Translations under genes and position numbers: made by a program
Assembly: GCF_000378825.1 (NCBI RefSeq)
Contig: NZ_KB900388.1
Location: 605,578-669,577, forward strand
Origin: Salinispora vitiensis
GTDB taxonomy: Bacteria > Actinomycetota > Actinomycetes > Mycobacteriales > Micromonosporaceae
Reading direction: 5' to 3'
Length of the DNA stretch: 64,000 bases
The notes under the pieces: generated by a model
What the model was told of the DNA's origin: nothing
Database searches by the model: none
The model's input: the letters and a program-made list of their open reading frames with translations, nothing else
Shown here: in pieces, positions 9,116 through 15,849 of the stretch
How the letters are laid out: each line of letters begins with the position of its first letter
How positions within the stretch are numbered: the first letter of the stretch is position 1

Positions 9116-10981
9116 TCAGCGGTCAGCGTCCTCGACCGCGGCGGCGAGACCGGCGACGGTGGGCTGTTCGAGCAGGTCGAAGTAGGTGAGCCGGACGCCG
9201 TGCGCGCGCTGGATCGCGTGCAGGGCGCGTGCCGCGAGCAACGAGTGGCCGCCCAGTTCGAAGAAGTCGTCATCGGCGCCGACCGGGTCGACCTTCAGCA
9301 GCTCGGACCAGATCCCGGCGATACTGGACTCCAGCTCTCCCCGCGGGCCCCGGAAGGTGGCGGTGCAGTTGCGGCCGGCCACGGCGGGTCCGTGCAGCGC
9401 GGACCGGTCAACCTTCCCGGTCGGCCCCAGCGGCAGCTCGTCCAGGGCAGTGACCGTGTGCGGGATCTGGTAGGCCGGCAGCGTCTCGCGGAGCCGGTCC
9501 TGCACGTGCGCGGCGAGGGCCGTTCCGGCCGGTGCGTCCGGGGCGGTAACCACGAAGGCCTGCAGCCGCTTGGTGCCGTCGTCGTCGGCCTGCGCGACGA
9601 CCGCCGCCTTGCTCACCTCCGGCAGCCGGGTCAGGGCGGCCTCGACCGCGCCCGGTTCCACCCGGAACCCCTGGATCTTGACCTGCTGGTCGGCGCGGCC
9701 GAGGAACGTGAGGATGCCGTCCGGCTCCCAACGGGCCAAGTCGCCGGTGCGGTACATGCGGACCGGGGTCGCATCCGGTCCGGGCAGGTTCAGGAACTTC
9801 TCGGCGGTCGCCTCCGGGCGGCCCAGGTAGCCGCTCGCCAGGCCGTCGCCGAAGGCGTACAACTCGCCGTCCTCGCCCACCGGGACCGGCTGGTGCCCGG
9901 CGTCCAGCAGCGCCACGCCGGTCCCGCTGACCGGCCGCCCGATCGGGACGGGCCCGTCGACGGCGGCCGGGCCGTGCACCGTCCAGCAGGTGGTGAAGGT
10001 GGTGTTCTCGGTCGGACCGTAGCCATTGGTGAAGGTGAGGTGCGGGTGCGCCGCGAGCAGACGACCGACGAAGTCGGGCGACAGGACGTCCCCACCGGCG
10101 AGCAGGTGCCGCAGGCCGCCGAGGGCGTCGAGACGGGAGTTGACCATGTGGTGGAAGAAGCCGGCCGTCAGCCAGAGCACGCTGACCTGCTCGTCCGTCA
10201 GGACCTCGGCGAGAGCGTCGGGGCTGGTGCGGCCGGCTGGGTGGATCGCCAGCCGGCCCCCGAGGGTCAGCGGGGTCCAGATTTCCAGCGTGGACGCGTC
10301 GAAGGCGACCGGCGCGAGTTGCAGGAACACGTCGTCCGCGGTGAACGACGCCCAGTCCGGCTGCTGCACCAACCGGGCGACCGCACGGTGCGGGACGCAC
10401 ACGCCCTTCGGCTCGCCGGTCGACCCCGAGGTGTAGCTGACGTACGCCAGGTCTTCCGGGGTGACCGGGGTGGCAGGCACCGGGTCGGTGACCGGTTCGG
10501 CGAGGAGCCGGTCCAGGTCGGCTACGGGTGCACCGCATGCGCCGGCGGCGCCGGACAGGGACGGGTCGGCCAGCAGCAGCACCGGGTCCGCGTCCGCGAC
10601 GAGGGCGGCGAGGGCAGCCGGCGGGGCGTCGTGGTCGAGGACGAGGTACGCGCCGCCCGCCTTGAGGATGGCCAGGAGCGCGACGATCAGCCGCGGGGAC
10701 CGTCTGGCCAGCACCGCGACCACCCGATCCGGTCCGGCTCCGCGCTTGACCAGGTGTGCGGCGAGCGCGGTCGCGACGGCGTCCAGTTCGGCGTACGTCA
10801 GCCGGTCTACGCCGCTGGACACCGCCACCGCGTCCGGGGTGCGGCGGGCCGCCTCCGCGACGAGGTCGTGGATGCACCGGGCGGGCGCCGGTGGGTCGGG
10901 GTGCCCGCTCCACGAGCGGATCGGTTCGGGCCAGGGGCTCGGGTCCGCGCTGCGTGGACCAGCCGGCGACGTGACGGTCAT
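9116..10981 (-). CDS. Free-standing adenylation-carrier (A-PCP) protein
   Basis: A 621-residue two-domain NRPS protein that should activate an amino acid as the adenylate and load it onto its own carrier, either as an initiation module or to present a bound substrate for tailoring. The A domain spans roughly residues 35-530 (YTSGSTGEPKG near 184); the carrier has LGGHSLLA near 578. The code read by eye is DALWLGGTFK, close to the Val codes DAFWIGGTFK and DALWIGGTFK, so an aliphatic residue such as valine is likely. The ATG overlaps the LLM-protein stop by four bases. Three oxidoreductase genes lie directly upstream, which fits oxidation of a carrier-bound amino acid, as known for other A-PCP didomains; that link is inference. 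Confidence 0.93.
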   Translation of the reverse strand: MTVTSPAGPRSADPSPWPEPIRSWSGHPDPPAPARCIHDLVAEAARRTPDAVAVSSGVDRLTYAELDAVATALAAHLVKRGAGPDRVVAVLARRSPRLIVALLAILKAGGAYLVLDHDAPPAALAALVADADPVLLLADPSLSGAAGACGAPVADLDRLLAEPVTDPVPATPVTPEDLAYVSYTSGSTGEPKGVCVPHRAVARLVQQPDWASFTADDVFLQLAPVAFDASTLEIWTPLTLGGRLAIHPAGRTSPDALAEVLTDEQVSVLWLTAGFFHHMVNSRLDALGGLRHLLAGGDVLSPDFVGRLLAAHPHLTFTNGYGPTENTTFTTCWTVHGPAAVDGPVPIGRPVSGTGVALLDAGHQPVPVGEDGELYAFGDGLASGYLGRPEATAEKFLNLPGPDATPVRMYRTGDLARWEPDGILTFLGRADQQVKIQGFRVEPGAVEAALTRLPEVSKAAVVAQADDDGTKRLQAFVVTAPDAPAGTALAAHVQDRLRETLPAYQIPHTVTALDELPLGPTGKVDRSALHGPAVAGRNCTATFRGPRGELESSIAGIWSELLKVDPVGADDDFFELGGHSLLAARALHAIQRAHGVRLTYFDLLEQPTVAGLAAAVEDADR

Positions 10982-11889
10982 ACTGCTCTCCGATCGTTGT
11001 CGGGCGGGCCGGTGTCGAGCCAGCCGGTCAGTTCCTTGGGGGATCGGTGCCAGGGGTCGAACGCCTCGATGCGCCAGGTCGCCCCGGCGGCGGCCAGCAG
11101 GCCGGTCCGGTCGGCGGCCTGCCCGGTCCCGGGCCGGCTGCGGTCCAGGGCGACCACCTCGTACGGGTGGTCCGGGGACTGCTCGGGTGCCAGTTCGGCC
11201 AGGCGGGTCAGAATGGCCGTCAGCTCCACCGGTTCCGGGCCGCGCAGGTGCCCGCGGTCGTCGCGGACCATGGGGGCGACCCCGTCGAACCGAGCGGCGC
11301 GGCGCAGCGCTCCGGTCCGCGCGGCGGGCCAGGTGGCGGCACTCCAGATCGTGACGGCCGGGTGGCCGTGCCGGTCGGTGCCGCGGGGCGTCGGCAGGAA
11401 GGTGGCCCGGTCGACCCGGTAGTGCTCGCCGGTGTGGCTGAACTCGGTCCCGCGCCACAGGCCGGACAGCACGCGCAGCGCCTCGTCGAGTTTCGCGGCC
11501 CGGGTCCGCAGCCCGGTGGGTTCGCCGAACGCCCCGAAGTCGAGGTCCGGTTCGGCGCCCAGTCCGGCTCCGAGCACCAGCCGCCCGGCGGACAGGTGGT
11601 CGAGTGTCGTCGCCTCCCGGGCCACCTTCCACGGCCGACGCCGGGCCAGGGGGGTCATCAACGGGCCGCTGCGCAGCCGGGTGGTGCGGGCGAGGATCGC
11701 GGTGACGACGGTCCACGCATCGGCCATCGGGAGGCGCAGTTCGCGGGCGAACATCAGGTGGTCCCAGAGGAACAGTCCGTCCCAGCCGGACTCCTCCGCC
11801 CGGACCGCGACCTCGACCAGCCGCGCCGGGTCGGCGTAGTAGCCGGCGTTCGGGAGCAGGAGCCCGTGCCGGACGCCCGGAGCGCTCAC
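10978..11889 (-). CDS. LLM-class flavin-dependent oxidoreductase
   Basis: A 303-residue protein of the bacterial luciferase-like monooxygenase superfamily, which uses FMNH2 or F420 in a TIM-barrel fold. Typical features include the N-terminal GLLLPNAGYY, ESGWDGLFLWDH near residue 30, a stretch ending LSAGRLVLGAGLG near 100 and KLDEALRVLSGLW further on. The GTG start overlaps the stop of the amine oxidase gene (GTGA), and the stop overlaps the A-PCP start, so it is locked into the operon. The C-terminal part includes the usual binned-output region of this family (LTAILTRLAEL). It probably oxidises or reduces a peptide intermediate; FMN cannot be told from F420 by eye. Confidence 0.88.
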   Translation of the reverse strand: MSAPGVRHGLLLPNAGYYADPARLVEVAVRAEESGWDGLFLWDHLMFARELRLPMADAWTVVTAILARTTRLRSGPLMTPLARRRPWKVAREATTLDHLSAGRLVLGAGLGAEPDLDFGAFGEPTGLRTRAAKLDEALRVLSGLWRGTEFSHTGEHYRVDRATFLPTPRGTDRHGHPAVTIWSAATWPAARTGALRRAARFDGVAPMVRDDRGHLRGPEPVELTAILTRLAELAPEQSPDHPYEVVALDRSRPGTGQAADRTGLLAAAGATWRIEAFDPWHRSPKELTGWLDTGPPDNDRRAV

Positions 11890-13256
11890 CGCGGTACCCG
11901 TTCGCCGGATCCGGCGGGGCGGGGGATCCGCCGGACGGCAGCGTTGGCCGAGCGGACGGCGCCCTCGAGGTGGCCGAAGAAGTTTGGCGAATGCTCTGCA
12001 CCCACCCGGTGCAGGGGACCGCCCGGGTCGCCGGGGGATCGGGCGTCGAGCCAGGCGCCGGGGTGTGGCACCGCCGCGTAGCAGCCCTGAACCCACGGCT
12101 GCCGCTGCCAGTCCTGCGCGGTGACGTGCACGGGCGCCAGGGCCAGGGGTCCGAACCAGTCCGCCAGCCGGGCCGTGAGGTCTGCCCAGGTGATCCGGCC
12201 GGCGCGGTAGGCCCGGGCTTCGGCCCCGGTCAGGAATCCGACCAGGACACCGAGGCCGTTGCGCCCGCTGGAGTCGTCGACCAGGAAGCGCAGCGGTGCC
12301 CGGTCCGCGGTGACCCAGCCGCTGAGCCCGCTGTCGCGCCAGAAGGGCGTCCGGTAGACCAGGTGGATCTTCACCACCGAGCCGCCGGCGGATGCCGGCA
12401 CCGGCGAGGCGGCCGCGCCCGGGATCGCCACTTCGAGGGCTCGTTCCTGTGCTGGGCCGATCGCCAGGATGACCCGTTCGCAGTCGGCGACGAAGCCGTC
12501 GGCCTCCACCCGGATCCCGCCGGTGGTGCCGCAGATACGGCGGACCGGGTGACCGGTCCGCACCGGGCGGTCCAGCCGGGCGGCGAGCCGTTCGCTGAGT
12601 CCGGCGGCTCCACCTGCCAGGCGGAACTCCTGGGCGCCGCCGGTGAAGGCGGTGAGGAAGTCGAGACCGCCGCCGGATTTGACGTAGAAGAGGAAGTGGA
12701 GCAGGGACACCTCGTCCGGCTCGGAGGCCAGCATCTCCCGGACGATCTGCTCGATCAGCAACGTGGTCGCGGAGGGCATCCGTTCGGTGCTCAGCCACCC
12801 GCGGACGGTGGTCCGGTCCTGCTGCGTCGCGTCCGGTGACGAACCGGGCGAGTGGAGGTCGACCGCCTCGGCCAGCTCTTCGATGCGGTCCAGGGCGAGA
12901 CCGAGGGCCAGAGCGTTGAAGGGCGCGTCGGCGTCGTCGTCCCGGTACCGGCGACCGGACAGGTCGAACAGCGCGGCGCCGGGGGCGACAGTACGCTGGA
13001 GCGGCACGCCCAGCCGGTCGGCCAGCTGCCGGACCTCGGTGTGCCGGTTCCCGAGGTACGCACCGCCGCAGTCCAGTTCGAGTCCGAGCGGCGCCGTTTC
13101 GGTGCGGGTGCGTCCGCCCAGCCGGTCGGATGCCTCCAGCACCTCGACGTCGTGCCCGTCCGCGGCGAGAGCCTCCGCGGCGCACAGACCGGACAGACCC
13201 GCCCCGACGACGACGACGCCGGTCCGGATTCGCGTACCGGTCACCTTACTGTCCAT
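11886..13256 (-). CDS. Flavin-containing amine oxidase (MAO/LAAO-like)
   Basis: A 456-residue FAD-dependent oxidase. The dinucleotide-binding motif GAGLSGLCAAEAL sits near residues 18-30 and is followed by VLEASDRLGGRTRT, the hallmark of the monoamine/polyamine oxidase family. The C terminus has the flavin-contact region RVGAEHSPNFFGHLEGAV near 415-432, where the family usually reads GE.....GY.EGA. Such enzymes turn C-N bonds into imines or aldehydes, or dehydrogenate ring amines. The start at 13256 overlaps the Rieske gene by 16 bases and the stop overlaps the LLM start. Placement in the NRPS operon suggests a tailoring role on an amine of the peptide; the substrate is unknown. Confidence 0.88.
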   Translation of the reverse strand: MDSKVTGTRIRTGVVVVGAGLSGLCAAEALAADGHDVEVLEASDRLGGRTRTETAPLGLELDCGGAYLGNRHTEVRQLADRLGVPLQRTVAPGAALFDLSGRRYRDDDADAPFNALALGLALDRIEELAEAVDLHSPGSSPDATQQDRTTVRGWLSTERMPSATTLLIEQIVREMLASEPDEVSLLHFLFYVKSGGGLDFLTAFTGGAQEFRLAGGAAGLSERLAARLDRPVRTGHPVRRICGTTGGIRVEADGFVADCERVILAIGPAQERALEVAIPGAAASPVPASAGGSVVKIHLVYRTPFWRDSGLSGWVTADRAPLRFLVDDSSGRNGLGVLVGFLTGAEARAYRAGRITWADLTARLADWFGPLALAPVHVTAQDWQRQPWVQGCYAAVPHPGAWLDARSPGDPGGPLHRVGAEHSPNFFGHLEGAVRSANAAVRRIPRPAGSGERVPR

Positions 13257-14434
13257 AGCGGACGAAGTCGGCGGTCGTTGCGGTACGCGTCGGCCAATGC
13301 CCGTACGAAGGTGTGGAGCTCCTCCTCGTGTGAGGCGAGCGGGCCGGCGACGTACCGCGGATCGGAGACACCGCGCTGGGTGGACGAACAGGCGTCCCAG
13401 TCCTGCTGATTAGTGGTCTTCCAGAAATCGATCGCGTAATCCGGCGTTAACCCGGTGCTGGTCAGCAGTTCTTCCGGAAAGAACCATTCGCAAATCACCC
13501 GGGTGCGATCCGGGGCCACCGGGTCGAGGCGATGGGTGACCACGTAATCATGCATCGCGGTGATGAAAAGACCGGGTAGCACCGCGTAGTAGCAGACCTG
13601 TCGTGCCCGGTTCTCGTCGAGCTCAGGAAAGGTCCACTCCGGGCCCTTTCCGTCGAGGGACATGCTCGCCGCTGAGTTCTTGAGATCAAGGGAACCGCCG
13701 AGCCACATCCCGGTGCTGGCGAATCCCTCGCCGTTAACGGTTCGTTGGACCTTGCTGAGTTCGGGATGCGTGCTGGGGCAGTGGTAGCACTCCAGGTAGT
13801 TCTCGACGAGGAGTTTCCAGTTGGCGTGGACGTCGTAGACCTCGGTGCCGACCTGTGTGAGGGTGCCGAGATGATAGGGCGCGAGAATATCGGTGAGATT
13901 GCCGAGGGATTCGCCGAAGTCGTCCGCGTCCCCGGAGTGGTTGACGAACAGCCATCCGTTCCATTCGGCGGATCGGACCGGGAGTAGGCCCATGCCCTGC
14001 GGGTACCGCCCGGCGGCGTCCTCGAACCGCGGCGCCCGGCGCAGCTCGCCGTCCAGCCCGTAGACCCAGGCGTGGTAGGCGCACCAGACCTGGGCGCGCC
14101 GGACGGTGCAGGTGGGGGTGACCAGCTCGTGCCCACGGTGGCGGCAGGCGTTGACGAAGACGTTCACCCCGTCGCCGGTGCCGGCGATCAGGATGTTGCG
14201 CCCGGCCGACATGACGGCGGCCTGGGTGCCCTTTTCGGCGAACTCGGCGACCCGGCCGACCGGCAGCCAACCCTGCCCGAAGAATCGCTCCAGCTCCCAG
14301 CCGAACAGGTCTTTCGACGTGTAGGCGAGACCAGGTAAAGCGCGTGCATCTTGGATATCGGCGATCATTTGATCGATTGTTCCGGATCTGGCTAAATTGG
14401 ATGGTGCCCCACTTTTGGGCAGCATCGAGCGCAT
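13241..14434 (-). CDS. Rieske non-heme iron oxygenase, large subunit type
   Basis: A 397-residue oxygenase and the first gene of the NRPS operon. The Rieske [2Fe-2S] ligands are C97-R-H99 and C118-A-Y-H121. The mononuclear iron site shows ECYHCPSTHPEL with H218 and H223, and D345 in QQDWDAC. The ECYHC...HPEL and QDWxxC patterns are those of choline monooxygenase/glycine-betaine-type Rieske enzymes, which act on N-methylated or quaternary amines by hydroxylation or demethylation. No ferredoxin or reductase partner is encoded nearby, so electrons must come from elsewhere. A start at the internal Met near residue 23 is possible, but the ATG at 14434 fits the promoter just upstream, which would give a nearly leaderless mRNA. 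Confidence 0.93.
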   Translation of the reverse strand: MRSMLPKSGAPSNLARSGTIDQMIADIQDARALPGLAYTSKDLFGWELERFFGQGWLPVGRVAEFAEKGTQAAVMSAGRNILIAGTGDGVNVFVNACRHRGHELVTPTCTVRRAQVWCAYHAWVYGLDGELRRAPRFEDAAGRYPQGMGLLPVRSAEWNGWLFVNHSGDADDFGESLGNLTDILAPYHLGTLTQVGTEVYDVHANWKLLVENYLECYHCPSTHPELSKVQRTVNGEGFASTGMWLGGSLDLKNSAASMSLDGKGPEWTFPELDENRARQVCYYAVLPGLFITAMHDYVVTHRLDPVAPDRTRVICEWFFPEELLTSTGLTPDYAIDFWKTTNQQDWDACSSTQRGVSDPRYVAGPLASHEEELHTFVRALADAYRNDRRLRPLWTVR

Positions 14435-14442
14435 ATATATTT

Positions 14443-14471
14443 CACCTATGTCGGGACGGGTCGACAGTCAA
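14443..14471 (-). promoter_or_regulatory. Promoter of the NRPS operon
   Basis: TTGACT (14471-14466) and TAGGTG (14448-14443) are separated by exactly 17 bases. The first ATG of the Rieske gene lies nine bases past the -10 element, so the transcript would be leaderless or nearly so. This is the only promoter-like element seen for the seven-gene operon. Confidence 0.5.
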
Positions 14472-14485
14472 GGAATGGCGCAGCA

Positions 14486-14517
14486 CTGAGCGCGCCGGGT
14501 CGGCCGGTCGCGCTCAG
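14486..14517. repeat. 9-bp inverted repeat upstream of the NRPS operon promoter
   Basis: CTGAGCGCG (14486-14494) and its exact reverse complement CGCGCTCAG (14509-14517) flank a 14-base GC-rich loop. The repeat sits just upstream of the -35 element of the NRPS operon. It could be an operator for a pathway regulator, or a stem-loop shielding the operon from upstream transcription; no T-run follows. Confidence 0.45.
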
Positions 14518-15038
14518 CTACACGAAATTTTGAGCACCGAATCGGTGATTGCGTGAGAAGTCACTACTCGGGGTATGGGGTAGATCTGCCAAGTTCGTAA
14601 AGTTCGGCCCGCCGCCAGCACATTGTGGTTCCCTCCCCTGGTGCGTGGCCATGAAGTTGGGATGATTATTTACCATTGTGAGTCTGCCTAGAAGGGCATG
14701 TAATACTCGTCATAATTCGTTGTGGAGCCTTGACCGCAGGGCTCCGGCAAGGTAAAGAATATGGCGAGTGGGGGCGGACGCTCCGGATCGCGGCGATATA
14801 GCGGCGGGCGTTACCCTCGGTGATCATCCAGGTGCCGATGGCTCCTCGCGGGCCGGTAACGGGGGCCGGCGACGGGTGTGCAGCATGATCAACCCCTGGG
14901 TGGAACCGGGTCACCGGTGCCTGCAACAAGATCCCTGATCGATCGCCGGCACCATCGATGCCGCTTAACTGCCGATTCCGCGGCCTGGCTCACGACGATC
15001 TCGTTGTTGTCGTCTGCGCACAACAGCCAGGGCGCTCG
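14518..15038. other. Intergenic region, no gene seen
   Basis: About 520 bases separate the NRPS operon from the Clp-N gene. The part from 14520 to 14760 is clearly richer in A and T than its neighbours. A small GGAGCC/GGCTCC inverted repeat occurs near 14725-14745. The reading frames here are short and lack ribosome sites. I see no convincing gene, RNA or mobile element. Confidence 0.5.
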
Positions 15039-15521
15039 TCAGTCATCGTGGACGGTGAGTTGCTCGATCACCCGCATCGTGAGCTCGGACTGGTTGATCC
15101 CGGCGGTTTCGAGCGCTCGCGGCACGGTGCCCTTCTCTGCCTGCAGAATGCCGAGCAGCAAGTGCAGCGGTCGCGACTCACCCCGACGCTTACCCAAGCC
15201 CCGCTCAAGGGCCAGTTTGGCCGAGGCGCCGAGCTTGGTGGGGCGGGCGTGGCCCGCCCCGGGACGAGTCGTCATGTCGGAGGTAGCGAGCGACACCCCG
15301 GCCACGCCAAGGCTCTGCTCGAATTCCCGCTGCAGAGCGGTACGAATGCCCTCGTAGTCGAGACCAGCCGCGCTCAACGCCTGCTGCGTGTTCGCCTCGG
15401 GTTCTGTGGCTATTGCCAGGAGGAGGTGCTGAGCCTCGATGGTTGTGGCACCTTCCCTCTGGGCCTCGATCCCGGCCTGGTCGACGACGGCCTGCACGTA
15501 CCTGCGAATTGTTGTGGACAT
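15039..15521 (-). CDS. Clp N-terminal repeat protein (ClpC-N-like, no ATPase)
   Basis: A 160-residue protein made only of the Clp amino-terminal adaptor/substrate-binding fold, without AAA+ domains. The two internal repeats are visible: TIEAQHLLLAIATEP with its following helix, and the later PLHLLLGILQAEKG with RALETAGIN. ATG at 15521 is chosen because GAGGAGG stands eight bases upstream; the frame extends further upstream but reads as noise. It starts two bases after the stop of the HTH gene, so the pair is one transcript. Such HTH/Clp-N pairs are common in actinobacteria. The role is unknown; modulation of ClpC-type proteolysis is a family-based guess. Confidence 0.85.
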   Translation of the reverse strand: MSTTIRRYVQAVVDQAGIEAQREGATTIEAQHLLLAIATEPEANTQQALSAAGLDYEGIRTALQREFEQSLGVAGVSLATSDMTTRPGAGHARPTKLGASAKLALERGLGKRRGESRPLHLLLGILQAEKGTVPRALETAGINQSELTMRVIEQLTVHDD

Positions 15522-15523
15522 GG

Positions 15524-15751
15524 TCAACGCCTCCTCAGCGCGACGCCGGCAGCAACGAGCCGCTTGGCATGCTTCTTGTGCACCGCCTGCCGTGTCACAC
15601 CGAGCGCCTCCGCAACCTGCGGCCAACTCCAGCCGGATCGCATGGCCCGCTCCACGGCAGAATCTTCCAGCTGGTCAGCCAGGCGCCGTAATGCCGTGAC
15701 GGCGGCGAGTGCGGCGCCGGGATCCTCTGAGTGCTGGACTTCAACCGACAT
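15524..15751 (-). CDS. Small helix-turn-helix DNA-binding protein
   Basis: A 75-residue protein. The C-terminal half is a clear helix-turn-helix (SWPQVAEALGVTRQAVHKKH), preceded by an Ala/Leu-rich helix that could dimerise. ATG at 15751 is preferred over an in-frame start at 15772 because the -10 element lies just before it, giving a leaderless mRNA. It is co-transcribed with the Clp-N gene two bases downstream. An inverted repeat over its own promoter suggests autoregulation. Confidence 0.8.
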   Translation of the reverse strand: MSVEVQHSEDPGAALAAVTALRRLADQLEDSAVERAMRSGWSWPQVAEALGVTRQAVHKKHAKRLVAAGVALRRR

Positions 15752-15758
15752 GCAAGCA

Positions 15759-15789
15759 ACCTTAGTTGACAAGCGATGAAATAGTCAAC
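15759..15789 (-). promoter_or_regulatory. Leaderless promoter with overlapping dyad
   Basis: TTGACT (15788-15783) and TAAGGT (15764-15759) are 18 bases apart, and the ATG of the HTH gene follows after seven bases. GTTGAC (15765-15770) and GTCAAC (15784-15789) form a six-base inverted repeat that covers the -35 element and abuts the -10. A protein bound there would block RNA polymerase, so autorepression by the HTH protein is plausible. Confidence 0.5.
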
Positions 15790-15849
15790 CGAAGTTGCTC
15801 GGACCAGGCCGGTTCCGGTACGACGATCCGGTCAGGCGTTCCACTGGCG

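Noticed and set aside
9..11422. Long plus-strand reading frames opposite the NRPS genes, for example 563-1978 and 9200-11422
   Set aside because: They mirror minus-strand genes with clear NRPS motifs, have Arg/Gly-rich nonsense composition and lack ribosome sites. They are GC-bias artefacts.
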